From NCBI GenBank assembly GCA_030272785.1, contig JARXKM010000006.1:1-49639 (forward strand): 49,639 nucleotides of DNA. Direction: 5' to 3'. The position numbers were made by a program, and so were the translations under genes. The notes below the pieces were generated by a model. The model ran no database searches. It was not told the DNA's origin and saw only the letters and a list, made by a program, of their open reading frames with translations. Shown one piece after another: positions 1-7,630 of the stretch. This DNA is from Pseudomonadota bacterium. Lineage in GTDB: Bacteria; Pseudomonadota; Gammaproteobacteria; Burkholderiales; Burkholderiaceae_D. How positions within the stretch are numbered: the first letter of the stretch is position 1; each line of letters begins with the position of its first letter.

Positions 1-965
1 GGCACGTAGTCCAGTTCGGCGGCGGCGGCGGCGCCGTTTTTGTACGACCAGTCGAAGAACTTCAGCACTTCGCGGCCCTTGGCGCCGTCGGCCTGCACCT
101 TGTGCATCAGGATGTACGACACGCCGGTGATCGGCCAGCTCGACTTGCCGGGCTGGTCGGTCAGCACGACGCCGAAACCGGGCGTCTTGGTCCACTCGGC
201 GCCGGCGGCGGCGGCCTTGAAGTTGTCGTCGTCCGGCTGCATGAAATGGCCGTCCTTGTTTTTCAGCTGGGTGTGCGACAGCTTGTTCTTCTTGGCGAAC
301 GCCCACTCGACGTAGCCGATCGCGCCCTTGATGCGCTGCACGTTGGCGGCGACGCCTTCGTTGCCCTTGCCACCCACGCCGACCACCCACTTGACCGCGG
401 TGCCGGAGCCGATCTTCGACTTGAAGTCGGGATTGACCTTCGACAGGTAGTCGGTGAACAGGAACGAGGTGCCGGAGCCGTCGGCGCGGTGCACCACGGT
501 GATCTCGGTGTCGGGCAGCTTCATGCCCGGGTTCAGGGCGGCGATCTCGGCCGCGTTCCAGCGCGTGATCTTGCCCAGGTAGATGTCGGCGGTGACCGGC
601 CCGGTCAGCTTCAGCTGGCCCGGCGCGATGCCGTCGACGTTGACCACCGTGACGACGCCGCCCATGATGGCCGGGAACTGCATCAGCCCTTCGGCGTCCA
701 GTTCCTCTGCCTTGAGCGGCATGTCCGAGGCGCCGAAGTCGACCGTCTTGGCCTTGATCTGCTTGATGCCGGCGCCGGAGCCTACCGATTGGTAGTTCAG
801 GCCGTTGCCGGTGGCTGCCTTGTACGACTCGGCCCACTTGGCGTAGATTGGGTACGGAAACGTCGCGCCCGCCCCCGTCATGTCGGCCGCCATCGACGCC
901 GACGACAGTGCCACCATGGCCGATACGCCGACGACCATCGAATTGAACATCCGTGTGATTTTCAT
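1..965 (-). CDS. pstS: PstS phosphate ABC transporter substrate-binding protein (partial)
   Basis: Periplasmic phosphate-binding subunit of the high-affinity PstSCAB importer. The visible 321 codons begin MKITRMFNSM with a Sec-type signal peptide ending near SSASMAA. The mature start DMTGAGATFPYPIYAKW is diagnostic of PstS, and the phosphate-binding signatures SVGSGAGIKQI, DFGASDMPL and HRADGSGTSF follow in the usual order. The gene runs off the left edge, so the last few dozen codons (family usually about 340-350 residues) and any downstream pstCAB are not visible. An AAGAAG purine run precedes the chosen ATG. A PHO box lies 50 bases upstream, so phosphate starvation control through PhoB is expected. 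Confidence 0.95.
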   Translation of the reverse strand, partial: MKITRMFNSMVVGVSAMVALSSASMAADMTGAGATFPYPIYAKWAESYKAATGNGLNYQSVGSGAGIKQIKAKTVDFGASDMPLKAEELDAEGLMQFPAIMGGVVTVVNVDGIAPGQLKLTGPVTADIYLGKITRWNAAEIAALNPGMKLPDTEITVVHRADGSGTSFLFTDYLSKVNPDFKSKIGSGTAVKWVVGVGGKGNEGVAANVQRIKGAIGYVEWAFAKKNKLSHTQLKNKDGHFMQPDDDNFKAAAAGAEWTKTPGFGVVLTDQPGKSSWPITGVSYILMHKVQADGAKGREVLKFFDWSYKNGAAAAAELDYV

Positions 966-1015
966 TATTGATTCTTCTTGGGTTGGTTGTGACTGCTGGA
1001 AAGTCTACGGTGCTA

Positions 1016-1033
1016 ATATGACACCCATATGAC
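1016..1033 (-). promoter_or_regulatory. PHO box (PhoB site) of pstS
   Basis: Read on the minus strand, two perfect copies of GTCATAT are separated by GGGT, giving an 11-base period. This is the layout of the PhoB box (two 7-bp direct repeats with a 4-bp AT-rich or variable spacer, consensus CTGTCAT). A possible -10 hexamer TAGACT (minus strand, 1007-1002) lies 8 bases downstream, which suits a PhoB-activated promoter that lacks a good -35. The site lies between the divergent starts of pstS and the CYTH-CHAD gene and could serve both. Confidence 0.8.
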
Positions 1034-1106
1034 GGCGTCGCATCGTCCGCACTTTCGTGCGAATTGGGTGTCTAACAACTTTCGCCCCTGTCGGAGGCCG
1101 ACCGCC

Positions 1107-2630
1107 ATGGAAGTCGAACTCAAGCTGCTCATCGACGCGAAGTTCAAGGACGCGCTGCTGCGCCATCCGCTGCTCAACGGCCAGGCCGCGCGGCCGCACG
1201 AGCACACCTTGTCCGACACTTATTTCGACACTCCCGACCTGCGCCTGCACGCGCGCCACGTCGGCCTGCGCGTGCGCCGCGTCGACGGTCGCTGGGTCCA
1301 GAACATCAAGAGCGGCGACGACGTGCGCAGCGGCTTGCACAGCCGCCTCGAATGGGAGTCGCCGGTGGCCGGGCCGGCGCCCGAGCTGACGCGCCTGCAC
1401 GAGGTCGTCGACGACAAAAAGACCCGCCGCGAAGTGCTGGCAGCGGCGGCGATGGGCAAGGGTCTGGCGCCGATCTTCACCAGCAAGGTCAAGCGCACCG
1501 AATGGGAGGTCAGGCCGCGCGACGGCGAACACATCGCCTGCGCGCTCGACCAGCGCCGGCTCGAGAGCGGCGGCAAAAAGACCGCCATCAGCGAGCTCGA
1601 ACTCGCACTCACATCGCGCGACCCGGGCCAGCTGTTCGACCTGGCGCTGGCCTTGCAGCAGGACCTGCCGCTGCACATCGGCAGGCGCGGCAAGGCGGAC
1701 GGCGGCTATGCCTTGTTCGCCGCGCAGGTGCCGGCCGCCGTCAAGGCCAGCGCGCTCACCTTGACCCGCCGCATGAGCACCGAGCAGGCATTCCAGGCGA
1801 TCGCGTTCAACTGCCTGAGCCACATGCAGGACAACGACCAGGGCGTCGCCGTGCGCCACGACGTCGAGAGCCTGCACCAGATGCGGGTCGGCATGCGCCG
1901 CCTGCGCTCGGCGCTGAGCATGTTCAAGGCCTTGCTGCAGCTGCCGGCCGACGTGCAGACGGACCTCGATTGGCTGGCGCAGGAACTGGGCGCCGCGCGC
2001 GACTGGGACGTGCTGGCCGGGGTGACCTTGCCGGGCATCGCCGGCAAGCTGGCCGATCGGGCGCCGCTCGACGCCGCCATCGCCGCTGCGGCCGAGCGCG
2101 CGCAGCACCACCACGTCGCCGCGGCCGCCGCAGTGTCCGCTGCGCGCTACACGCGGCTGATGCTGAACATGGCGCGCTGGCTGCAGACGATGGGCTGGCG
2201 CGCGCAGCCGGGCGGCAAGCGGCGCCTGGCGGCGCCGGTCGCCCGCTTCGCCCGGCGCACCTTGCAACGCGACCAGCGCCGGCTGCGTGCGCGTGCGGCC
2301 GGGCTGAGCGAGGCCACCCCGGCGGCGCGCCACCGGGTCCGCATCGCCGCCAAGAAGACCCGCTACGCCGCCGAGTTCTTCGCCTCGCTGTTTGCGCGCA
2401 AAACCGTGCGGCGCTACGTCAAGGCGCTCACCGGCCTGCAGGACGAACTGGGCTACCTGAACGATGCGGCGGTGGCCGAGCGCCTGCTGGCCGAACTGGC
2501 GCCGGGCGAGCCGCAGCTCGACGCCAGCGTCGGCTTCGCCCGAGGCTACCTGGTGGCGCGCATCGCCAACGACGACCAGGCCATCCTCAAACGATGGCAT
2601 CGATTTGCCCGCATCGGCATGCCGCGCTAG
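1107..2630 (+). CDS. CYTH-CHAD domain protein, probable inorganic triphosphatase
   Basis: 507 residues with two domains. The N-terminal CYTH domain (about residues 1-200) opens with MEVELKL, which carries the ExExK metal-triphosphate signature of CYTH tunnel enzymes. The C-terminal CHAD domain (about 225-500) is helical and rich in conserved His, Arg and Lys (HQMRVGMRRLRSAL, RHRVRIAAKKTRYAAEFF), which bind polyphosphate in this family. The E. coli homologue YgiF hydrolyses tripolyphosphate. The start at 1107 is chosen because GGAGG stands 9 bases upstream and because the CYTH motif must be at the extreme N terminus; an in-frame ATG at 1029 would add 26 unlikely residues. The gene is divergent from pstS across a PHO box, which fits a role in phosphate or polyphosphate handling. 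Confidence 0.88.
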   Translation: MEVELKLLIDAKFKDALLRHPLLNGQAARPHEHTLSDTYFDTPDLRLHARHVGLRVRRVDGRWVQNIKSGDDVRSGLHSRLEWESPVAGPAPELTRLHEVVDDKKTRREVLAAAAMGKGLAPIFTSKVKRTEWEVRPRDGEHIACALDQRRLESGGKKTAISELELALTSRDPGQLFDLALALQQDLPLHIGRRGKADGGYALFAAQVPAAVKASALTLTRRMSTEQAFQAIAFNCLSHMQDNDQGVAVRHDVESLHQMRVGMRRLRSALSMFKALLQLPADVQTDLDWLAQELGAARDWDVLAGVTLPGIAGKLADRAPLDAAIAAAAERAQHHHVAAAAAVSAARYTRLMLNMARWLQTMGWRAQPGGKRRLAAPVARFARRTLQRDQRRLRARAAGLSEATPAARHRVRIAAKKTRYAAEFFASLFARKTVRRYVKALTGLQDELGYLNDAAVAERLLAELAPGEPQLDASVGFARGYLVARIANDDQAILKRWHRFARIGMPR

Positions 2631-2646
2631 CGTGGAGACGACGGCG

Positions 2647-2889
2647 ATGAGCACAACTGCCGATACGCAGCGCGGCGCGTCCGCCCAGCGCGAAGCCGGC
2701 GAACGGCGGCGGCTGCTGCGCGAGATCGAGGCGATCGCGCGCGACCTGCAGCGCCCGGCCGACGAAATCGCCGCGGTGTACGCCGCGCTGTACGCCGAAT
2801 TGCGCGCGCGCGCCCGGGTGGTCGATTTTCTGCTGGTGCTGGTGGCGCGCAAGATCCGCGCGCGCTACCGGGCGCGCGGCGCGTCCTGA
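2647..2889 (+). CDS. Small DUF3562-like protein
   Basis: 80 residues, charged and helical, with the core LLREIEAIARDLQRPADEI followed by VYAALYAELRARARVVDFL and a basic C terminus. This spacing of a short N-terminal helix and an ARV-x-DFL-x3-LVARK motif resembles the DUF3562 family of small betaproteobacterial proteins; no function is known to me. GGAG stands 9 bases before the ATG, and the gene starts 16 bases after the CYTH-CHAD stop, so the two are probably co-transcribed. An upstream in-frame ATG at 2464 would bury the start deep in the previous gene and lacks a ribosome site. Confidence 0.65.
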   Translation: MSTTADTQRGASAQREAGERRRLLREIEAIARDLQRPADEIAAVYAALYAELRARARVVDFLLVLVARKIRARYRARGAS

Positions 2890-2898
2890 GCGGCGGCG

Positions 2899-3390
2899 CT
2901 AAGCGGCCGGCGGCTGGCGGCGTGCGCCGTGCAGTGCCTGGCGCGACAGCTTGCGCTCGGCGGCGCGGGCGAAACGGACCCGCTGCTCGTCCGTCAGCAG
3001 CTCGAGCGGCGGCACCGCCACCGGCTTGCGGTCGGCATCGACGGCCACCATCGTGAAATAGCAGCTGTTGGCATGGCGCACCAGGCGCTGCTGGATGTTT
3101 TCCGTCACCACCCGGATCCCCACTTCCATCGAACTGGTGCCGGTGTAATTGACCGAGGCGAGGAAGGTGACCAGTTCGCCCACATGGATCGGCTGCAGGA
3201 ACATCACCTGGTCGACCGACAGCGTGACCACGTAGCTGCCCGAGTAACGGCTGGCACAGGCGTAAGCGACGCTGTCGAGGTATTTGAGGATGGTGCCGCC
3301 GTGGACGTTGCCGGAAAAATTGGCCATGTCCGGCGTCATCAGCACCGTCATGGTCAATTCGTGCGTCAGCCTGCCTTGCGTATCGTGCAT
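2899..3390 (-). CDS. Acyl-CoA thioesterase, hotdog fold (YciA-like)
   Basis: 163 residues forming a single hotdog domain. The segment NVHGGTILKYLDSVAYACASRYSG (given here only to show the HGG turn and the conserved Asp of the central helix) and the following strand pairs match acyl-CoA hydrolases of the YciA/Acot type, which cleave acyl-CoA to free acid and CoA as cytoplasmic oligomers. The last 30 residues (RFARAAERKLSRQALHG onward) are basic and probably disordered. The gene converges on the DUF3562-like gene with a 9-base gap and is divergent from the GntR regulator, with 176 bases between starts. Confidence 0.85.
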   Translation of the reverse strand: MHDTQGRLTHELTMTVLMTPDMANFSGNVHGGTILKYLDSVAYACASRYSGSYVVTLSVDQVMFLQPIHVGELVTFLASVNYTGTSSMEVGIRVVTENIQQRLVRHANSCYFTMVAVDADRKPVAVPPLELLTDEQRVRFARAAERKLSRQALHGARRQPPAA

Positions 3391-3460
3391 ATGAGACCTT
3401 GGAACCTTTGTGGATCGGCGGCGGCGCCGCAGCGCTGTTGTCTGGTCGGATTTTGCCGGT

Positions 3461-3481
3461 CGTTATCAGTCATCCGACAAC
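3461..3481 (+). promoter_or_regulatory. Predicted autoregulatory operator of the GntR regulator
   Basis: The 21 bases begin CGTTATCAGT, continue CATCCG and end ACAAC. They match the gar-operon operator at 8506-8526 at 17 of 21 positions, with the first ten and last five bases identical. The core TCATCCGACAA departs from the FadR-subfamily consensus TNGTNNNACNA by one half-site base. The site covers the expected -35 and spacer region of a TATAAT -10 at 3491-3496, so occupancy should repress the regulator's own promoter. A lone half-site GTTGTC also occurs at 3437-3442. Confidence 0.6.
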
Positions 3482-3490
3482 CGGGCGTAG

Positions 3491-3496
3491 TATAAT
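3491..3496 (+). promoter_or_regulatory. -10 hexamer of the GntR regulator promoter
   Basis: A consensus TATAAT stands 71 bases before the chosen start codon at 3567. No good -35 hexamer is seen 16-18 bases upstream (AGTCAT at 3468-3473 is the nearest), so the promoter is probably weak and easily blocked by the overlapping operator. Confidence 0.5.
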
Positions 3497-3566
3497 GAAC
3501 GCAATCTGGAATAGCAATCACCACAACCGCCATTATCTCGAAAAATCATTCATCTGGTCCCTGCTC

Positions 3567-4316
3567 ATGAATCCTAGTCCCGTGCCGTCGGCACCCCCGA
3601 AAAAGCACCGCAACCTGGCGCAAGGCGTCGTGGCCTACATTTCCGAGAAGATCGGCGACGGTGCGCTGGAGCCGGGCGACAAGCTGCCCACCGAGTCCGA
3701 GATCATGCGCATCCTGGGCGTCAGCCGCACCGTCGTGCGCGAGGCGATCTCGCACATGCAGGCGGCCGCGCTGGTCGAGACGCGGCACGGCATCGGCACC
3801 TTCGTGCTGGCGCCGCAGCCGCCGCATACGCTCGGCATCGACCCGAACACGGTCATCACCATGCGCGACGTGCTCGCCATTCTCGAGCTGCGCATCAGCC
3901 TCGAGACCGAAGCTGCCGGCCTGGCGGCCAGCCGCCGCACCGACGAGCAATTGCGCGAACTGCGCGACGCGCTCGACGCCTTCCAGGCCAGCGTTCGCGC
4001 CGGCGGCGACACGGTACCGTCCGACATGCAGTTCCACCTGCTGATCGCGCAGGCATGCGGCAACCGCTACTTCCACGACATCCTCAGCCACCTCGGCACC
4101 AACATCATCCCGCGCTCGCGCCTGAACTCGGCCAAGCTGGCGCAGGACGAACCGGCGGTATACATGGAGCGCGTGATCAACGAGCACGAAGACATCTTCA
4201 ACGCCATCGCCCGCAAGGATCCCGAGTCGGCGCGCGCCGCCATCCGCACGCACCTGAGCAACAGCCGCGAGCGGCTGCGCCGCGCGCAGGAGCTGATCGA
4301 AGGGCCCGGCCGGTAA
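3567..4316 (+). CDS. FadR-subfamily GntR transcriptional regulator of the glucarate/galactarate operon
   Basis: 249 residues. The N-terminal winged helix (about 17-82) has the GntR signature EPGDKLPTESEIMRILGVSR. The C-terminal FCD ligand-binding domain (about 100-240) keeps the four metal ligands D153, H157, H207 and H229, as in FadR-type sensors of sugar acids and organic acids. The start at 3567 gives the usual short N-terminal arm; upstream in-frame ATGs at 3399 and 3495 lie before or inside the promoter. It converges on the gar operon, and its own promoter carries a near copy of the gar operator, so the likely job is repression of that operon relieved by a hexarate or one of its breakdown products. 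The inducer is inference. Confidence 0.85.
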   Translation: MNPSPVPSAPPKKHRNLAQGVVAYISEKIGDGALEPGDKLPTESEIMRILGVSRTVVREAISHMQAAALVETRHGIGTFVLAPQPPHTLGIDPNTVITMRDVLAILELRISLETEAAGLAASRRTDEQLRELRDALDAFQASVRAGGDTVPSDMQFHLLIAQACGNRYFHDILSHLGTNIIPRSRLNSAKLAQDEPAVYMERVINEHEDIFNAIARKDPESARAAIRTHLSNSRERLRRAQELIEGPGR

Positions 4317-4331
4317 GACATCGCCGGCCGG
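4306..4331. terminator. Hairpin between convergent gntR and dehydrogenase genes
   Basis: CCGGCCGG at 4306-4313 and again at 4324-4331 can pair as an 8-bp all-GC stem with a 10-base loop that contains the regulator's stop codon. No T run follows on either strand, so it is at best a weak or Rho-assisted bidirectional terminator. Confidence 0.35.
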
Positions 4332-4403
4332 ACGACCGCAGCGCGCCGCGTGGCCAAGGCGCCTGATGCAGGATCGCCGGCCGCCTGGCGCGCCGGGCCA
4401 AGG

Positions 4404-5354
4404 TCAGGCGACCGGCGTGATCAGCGGCGCACCGGCGAAGTGCGCGAGCAGGTTATCGACCACCAGCTGGCCCATCGCGTGGCGCGTTTCCACGGTCAGG
4501 CTGCCGACGTGCGGCGTCAGCACCACGTTGTCGAGCGCGCGCAGTGCCGGCGGCACGTTCGGCTCATCGGCGAAGACGTCGAGCGCGGCCGCGCCCAGCT
4601 GGCCGCCCTGCAAGGCGGCGATCAGCGCCGGCTCGTCGACCAGCGAGCCGCGTGCGATATTGACCAGCGTGCCGGCCGGGCCGAGCGCCGCCATCACCGC
4701 GGCATCGACGACATGGCGGGTAGCGGTGCCGCCCGGCGCGCACACCACCAGGTAATCGCTTTGCTCGGCCAATGCCAGCAGCGACGCGCTGCGCGCCACC
4801 GCGGTGCCGGCCACCGCGTTCGGCTGGTAATAGCGCAGCCGCATGCCGAACGCGGCCAGCCGGAGCGCGACGGCCTGGCCGATGCGGCCAAAGCCGAAGA
4901 TGCCGGCCACCTTGCCGCGCAGCGCGCGCGACGGCGCGATCGGCGCCTTGGCCTGCCAGTCGCCGGCGCGCACGTAGCGGTCCAGCGCCGGCAGGCGGCG
5001 CGCCGCCGCCAGCAGCAGCGTCACTGCCAGGTCGGCCACATCGTCGGTCAGCACGCCGGGCGTGTTGGTGACGCGGATGCCGCGCGGCCTGGTCGCCTCG
5101 AACGCCACCGCATCGACGCCGATGCCATTGACGGCGACCAGCTCGAGCGCCGGCAGCATCGCCACGCGCGCGGCGCTGATACCGATCGTGCCGGTAGTGG
5201 CCACCGCGCGCACCTGGTCGGCCACGCCGACGATGAACGCATCCTGCGCGGCCGGCGCGACGCGCCACAAGTGATGGCAGCGAAAGTGCGCTTCAAGCTG
5301 GTCCATGACCGGCTGTGACGGACTCGCGCCAAACACCAGAATCGCAGGTTTCAT
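4404..5354 (-). CDS. D-2-hydroxyacid dehydrogenase (hydroxypyruvate/glyoxylate reductase-like)
   Basis: 316 residues of the NAD(P)-dependent D-isomer 2-hydroxyacid dehydrogenase family. The Rossmann motif is GIFGFGRIGQ, and the catalytic Arg, Glu and His stand in NIARGSLVDE, FADEPNVP and LTPHVGS. Close relatives (GhrB type) reduce hydroxypyruvate to D-glycerate or glyoxylate to glycolate. As the last gene of the gar operon it probably balances hydroxypyruvate, which arises by isomerisation of tartronate semialdehyde, with glycerate. It is separated from the kinase gene by 101 bases that hold a 59-base palindrome, so its expression may be uncoupled from the genes upstream. Exact substrate is not visible in the sequence. 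Confidence 0.85.
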   Translation of the reverse strand: MKPAILVFGASPSQPVMDQLEAHFRCHHLWRVAPAAQDAFIVGVADQVRAVATTGTIGISAARVAMLPALELVAVNGIGVDAVAFEATRPRGIRVTNTPGVLTDDVADLAVTLLLAAARRLPALDRYVRAGDWQAKAPIAPSRALRGKVAGIFGFGRIGQAVALRLAAFGMRLRYYQPNAVAGTAVARSASLLALAEQSDYLVVCAPGGTATRHVVDAAVMAALGPAGTLVNIARGSLVDEPALIAALQGGQLGAAALDVFADEPNVPPALRALDNVVLTPHVGSLTVETRHAMGQLVVDNLLAHFAGAPLITPVA

Positions 5355-5379
5355 CTCAATCTCGCTTCGCTAGGGATGG

Positions 5380-5438
5380 GCCCGTGTACGAATGCCGGCA
5401 CTGACCCCGGGGGTCAGTGCCGGCATTCGTACACGGGC
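5380..5438. repeat. 59-base perfect palindrome (REP-like or bidirectional terminator)
   Basis: Two 29-base arms pair perfectly around one unpaired G at 5409. The left arm begins GCCCGTGTACGAATG and ends GGCACTGACCCC; the right arm is its exact reverse complement. It lies between the kinase and dehydrogenase genes of the gar operon, starting 25 bases before the dehydrogenase start codon. No T tract follows, so classical termination is not obvious; a mobile REP-like element or an RNA processing and stability site is equally likely. No second copy is seen in this window. Confidence 0.8.
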
Positions 5439-5455
5439 TGGGCAGTTGGACCGGC

Positions 5456-6718
5456 TCAGGCGGTGATGAATATGGCGCGGAAGTCGTTGACGTTGGTGAG
5501 CGTCGGCCCGCAGATGACGGAGTCGCCCAGCACCTGGAAGAAGCCGTGGCCGTCGTTGTTGGCCAGGCTGTCGCGCGGCTTGATGCCGTGCGCCCAGGCG
5601 CGCGCCAGCGTGTCGGGCGCCAGGTAGGCACCGGCGATGTCTTCCTGGCCGTCGACGCCGTCGGTGTCGCACGCCATCGCGTGGATGCCGGCCTGGCCGT
5701 TCAGCGCCACCCCGAGCGAGAGCAGGAATTCGACGTTGCGCCCGCCGCGCCCGCCGCCGCGCACGGTGACGGTGGTCTCGCCGCCCGACAGCAGGATGCA
5801 CGGCGGCGCGAACGGCTGCCCACGCCGCGTCACCTGCAGCGCGATGCCGGCCATGACGATGCCGACCTCGCGCGCTTCGCCTTCGATGCTGTCGCCCAGA
5901 ATATACGCCGGCACGCCGGCCGCGCGCGCCACCGCCGCCGCCGCCTCGAGCGCCATCTGCGGCGTGGCGATCATGCGCGTTTCGCTGTTGGCCAGCCGCG
6001 CGTCGCCCGGTTTGACCGATTCGCCGCGCCCGCTCTCGAGCAGCGCACGCACCTGCTCGGGCACCGCGATGGCGTAGCGCGCCAGGATCGCCAGCGCATC
6101 GGCGCAGGTGGTGCGGTCGGCCGTGGTCGGGCCGCTGGCGATGTCGGCCGGATCGTCGCCCGGCACGTCGGAGATCAGCAATGTCACCACCCGCGCCGGA
6201 TGGCAGGCCGCCGCCAGCCGCCCGCCCTTGATCGCCGACAGGTGGCGCCGCACGCAGTTCATTTCGCTGATCGTCGCGCCGCTGGTCAGCAGCGCCTTGT
6301 TGATGTCCTGCTTGACCGCCAGGTCGAGCGCGTCGTCCGGCAGCACCAGCAGCGACGAGCCGCCGCCGGAAATCAGGCAGATCACCAGGTCGTCGGCAGT
6401 CAGGCCTGCCACCATGGCGAGGATGCGGCGCGCCGCCGCCAGCCCGGCCTGGTCCGGCACCGGGTGGGCCGCCTCGACGATCTCGATGCGCTCGCACGGC
6501 ACCGCGTAGCCGTAGCGCGTCACCACCAGCCCGGACAACTCGCCCGGCCAGTGCTGCTCGAGCACGCGCGCCATCTCGGCCGAGGCCTTGCCGGCGCCAA
6601 TCACCAGGGTGCGCCCGGTTGGGGGCGCCGGCAGGTGCGGCGGCAGGCAGTGCGACGACTGCGCCGCCTCGACAGCGGCATCGAACATCTGCCGCAACAG
6701 CTTACGTGGATCGCTCAT
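5456..6718 (-). CDS. ttuD: Glycerate 2-kinase, MOFRL family (TtuD-like)
   Basis: 420 residues, matching the class of glycerate kinases often labelled TtuD or hydroxypyruvate reductase. The N-terminal domain has VIGAGKAS and the glycine-rich CLISGGGSSLL; the C-terminal MOFRL domain has LLSGGETTVTVRGGGRGGRN and ACDTDGVDG, the nucleotide and glycerate site. The family phosphorylates D-glycerate with ATP, giving 2-phosphoglycerate, which enters lower glycolysis. The start is supported by GGAGG six bases before the ATG. It follows garR by 15 bases, completing the route aldolase, reductase, kinase in pathway order. Confidence 0.9.
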   Translation of the reverse strand: MSDPRKLLRQMFDAAVEAAQSSHCLPPHLPAPPTGRTLVIGAGKASAEMARVLEQHWPGELSGLVVTRYGYAVPCERIEIVEAAHPVPDQAGLAAARRILAMVAGLTADDLVICLISGGGSSLLVLPDDALDLAVKQDINKALLTSGATISEMNCVRRHLSAIKGGRLAAACHPARVVTLLISDVPGDDPADIASGPTTADRTTCADALAILARYAIAVPEQVRALLESGRGESVKPGDARLANSETRMIATPQMALEAAAAVARAAGVPAYILGDSIEGEAREVGIVMAGIALQVTRRGQPFAPPCILLSGGETTVTVRGGGRGGRNVEFLLSLGVALNGQAGIHAMACDTDGVDGQEDIAGAYLAPDTLARAWAHGIKPRDSLANNDGHGFFQVLGDSVICGPTLTNVNDFRAIFITA

Positions 6719-6733
6719 GCCTACCTCCAGAAT

Positions 6734-7630
6734 TTATTCGGGGACGGGCGCGCCGATTTCGAAGTTCGCCATCAGTTCGAGCGCGCGCACTAATGCCGAA
6801 TGATCCCACGCCTTGCCGCCGTGCGCCGCGCAGCTGTTGAACAATTCCTGCGCCGTGGCGGTATTCGGCAGCGACAGTCCCATCGCCTTCGCGCTGCTCA
6901 GCGCCAGGTTCAGGTCCTTCTGGTGCAGCTCGATGCGGAAACCCGGCTCGAACGTGCGCTTGATCATGCGCTCGCCGTGCACCTCGAGGATGCGCGAAGC
7001 GGCGAAACCGCCCATCAGCGCCTGGCGCACCTTGGCCGGATCGGCACCCATGCGCGAGGCGAACAGCAGCGCCTCGCCGACCGCTTCGATGTTGAGCGCG
7101 ACGATGATCTGGTTGGCCACCTTGGTGGTCTGGCCGTCGCCGTTGCCGCCGACCAGCGTGATGTTCTTGCCCATCAGCTCGAACAGCGGCTTGACGGTGG
7201 CGAATGCCGCTTCCGAACCGCCGACCATGATGGTCAGGCTGGCCGCGCGCGCGCCCACTTCGCCGCCCGACACCGGGGCGTCGAGGTAGTCGCAACCGAG
7301 CGCGTTGATGCGCTGGGCGAACTGCTTGGTCTCGATCGGCGAGATCGAACTCATGTCGACGACGATCTTGCCGGCGGCGAGGCCCTGCGCCACGCCGCCG
7401 TCGTCGAACAGTACTGAAGCGACGTGCGGGGTGTCGGGCACCATGATGATGATGATGTCGGCCTGCTGCGCCACTTCGCGCCCGGACGCGCAGGCAATCG
7501 CGCCCTGCGCCGCCAGGTCGGCCGGCAGCGGCTTGTGGTCGTGCGCGTACAGCTGGTGGCCGCCCTTGAGGATGTTCGCCGCCATCGGCGCGCCCATGAT
7601 GCCGAGGCCAATGAATCCGATCTTGCTCAT
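6734..7630 (-). CDS. garR: 2-hydroxy-3-oxopropionate (tartronate semialdehyde) reductase
   Basis: 298 residues of the beta-hydroxyacid dehydrogenase family, cytoplasmic. The N-terminal dinucleotide site is GFIGLGIMGAPMA, the substrate motif is DAPVSGGEVGA, and the catalytic Lys stands in GDGQTTKVANQ. GarR/GlxR enzymes reduce tartronate semialdehyde to D-glycerate with NAD(P)H. The start codon overlaps the aldolase stop as ATGA, so translation of the two steps is coupled: the aldolase makes the semialdehyde and this enzyme removes it. GlxR of the glyoxylate route would look the same; the neighbouring aldolase favours the hexarate route. Confidence 0.9.
   Translation of the reverse strand: MSKIGFIGLGIMGAPMAANILKGGHQLYAHDHKPLPADLAAQGAIACASGREVAQQADIIIIMVPDTPHVASVLFDDGGVAQGLAAGKIVVDMSSISPIETKQFAQRINALGCDYLDAPVSGGEVGARAASLTIMVGGSEAAFATVKPLFELMGKNITLVGGNGDGQTTKVANQIIVALNIEAVGEALLFASRMGADPAKVRQALMGGFAASRILEVHGERMIKRTFEPGFRIELHQKDLNLALSSAKAMGLSLPNTATAQELFNSCAAHGGKAWDHSALVRALELMANFEIGAPVPE

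Noticed and set aside
102-971. Rightward open frame opposite pstS
   Set aside because: The minus strand encodes an unmistakable PstS with its signal peptide, and the plus-strand product is His/Asp/Arg-rich without domains.
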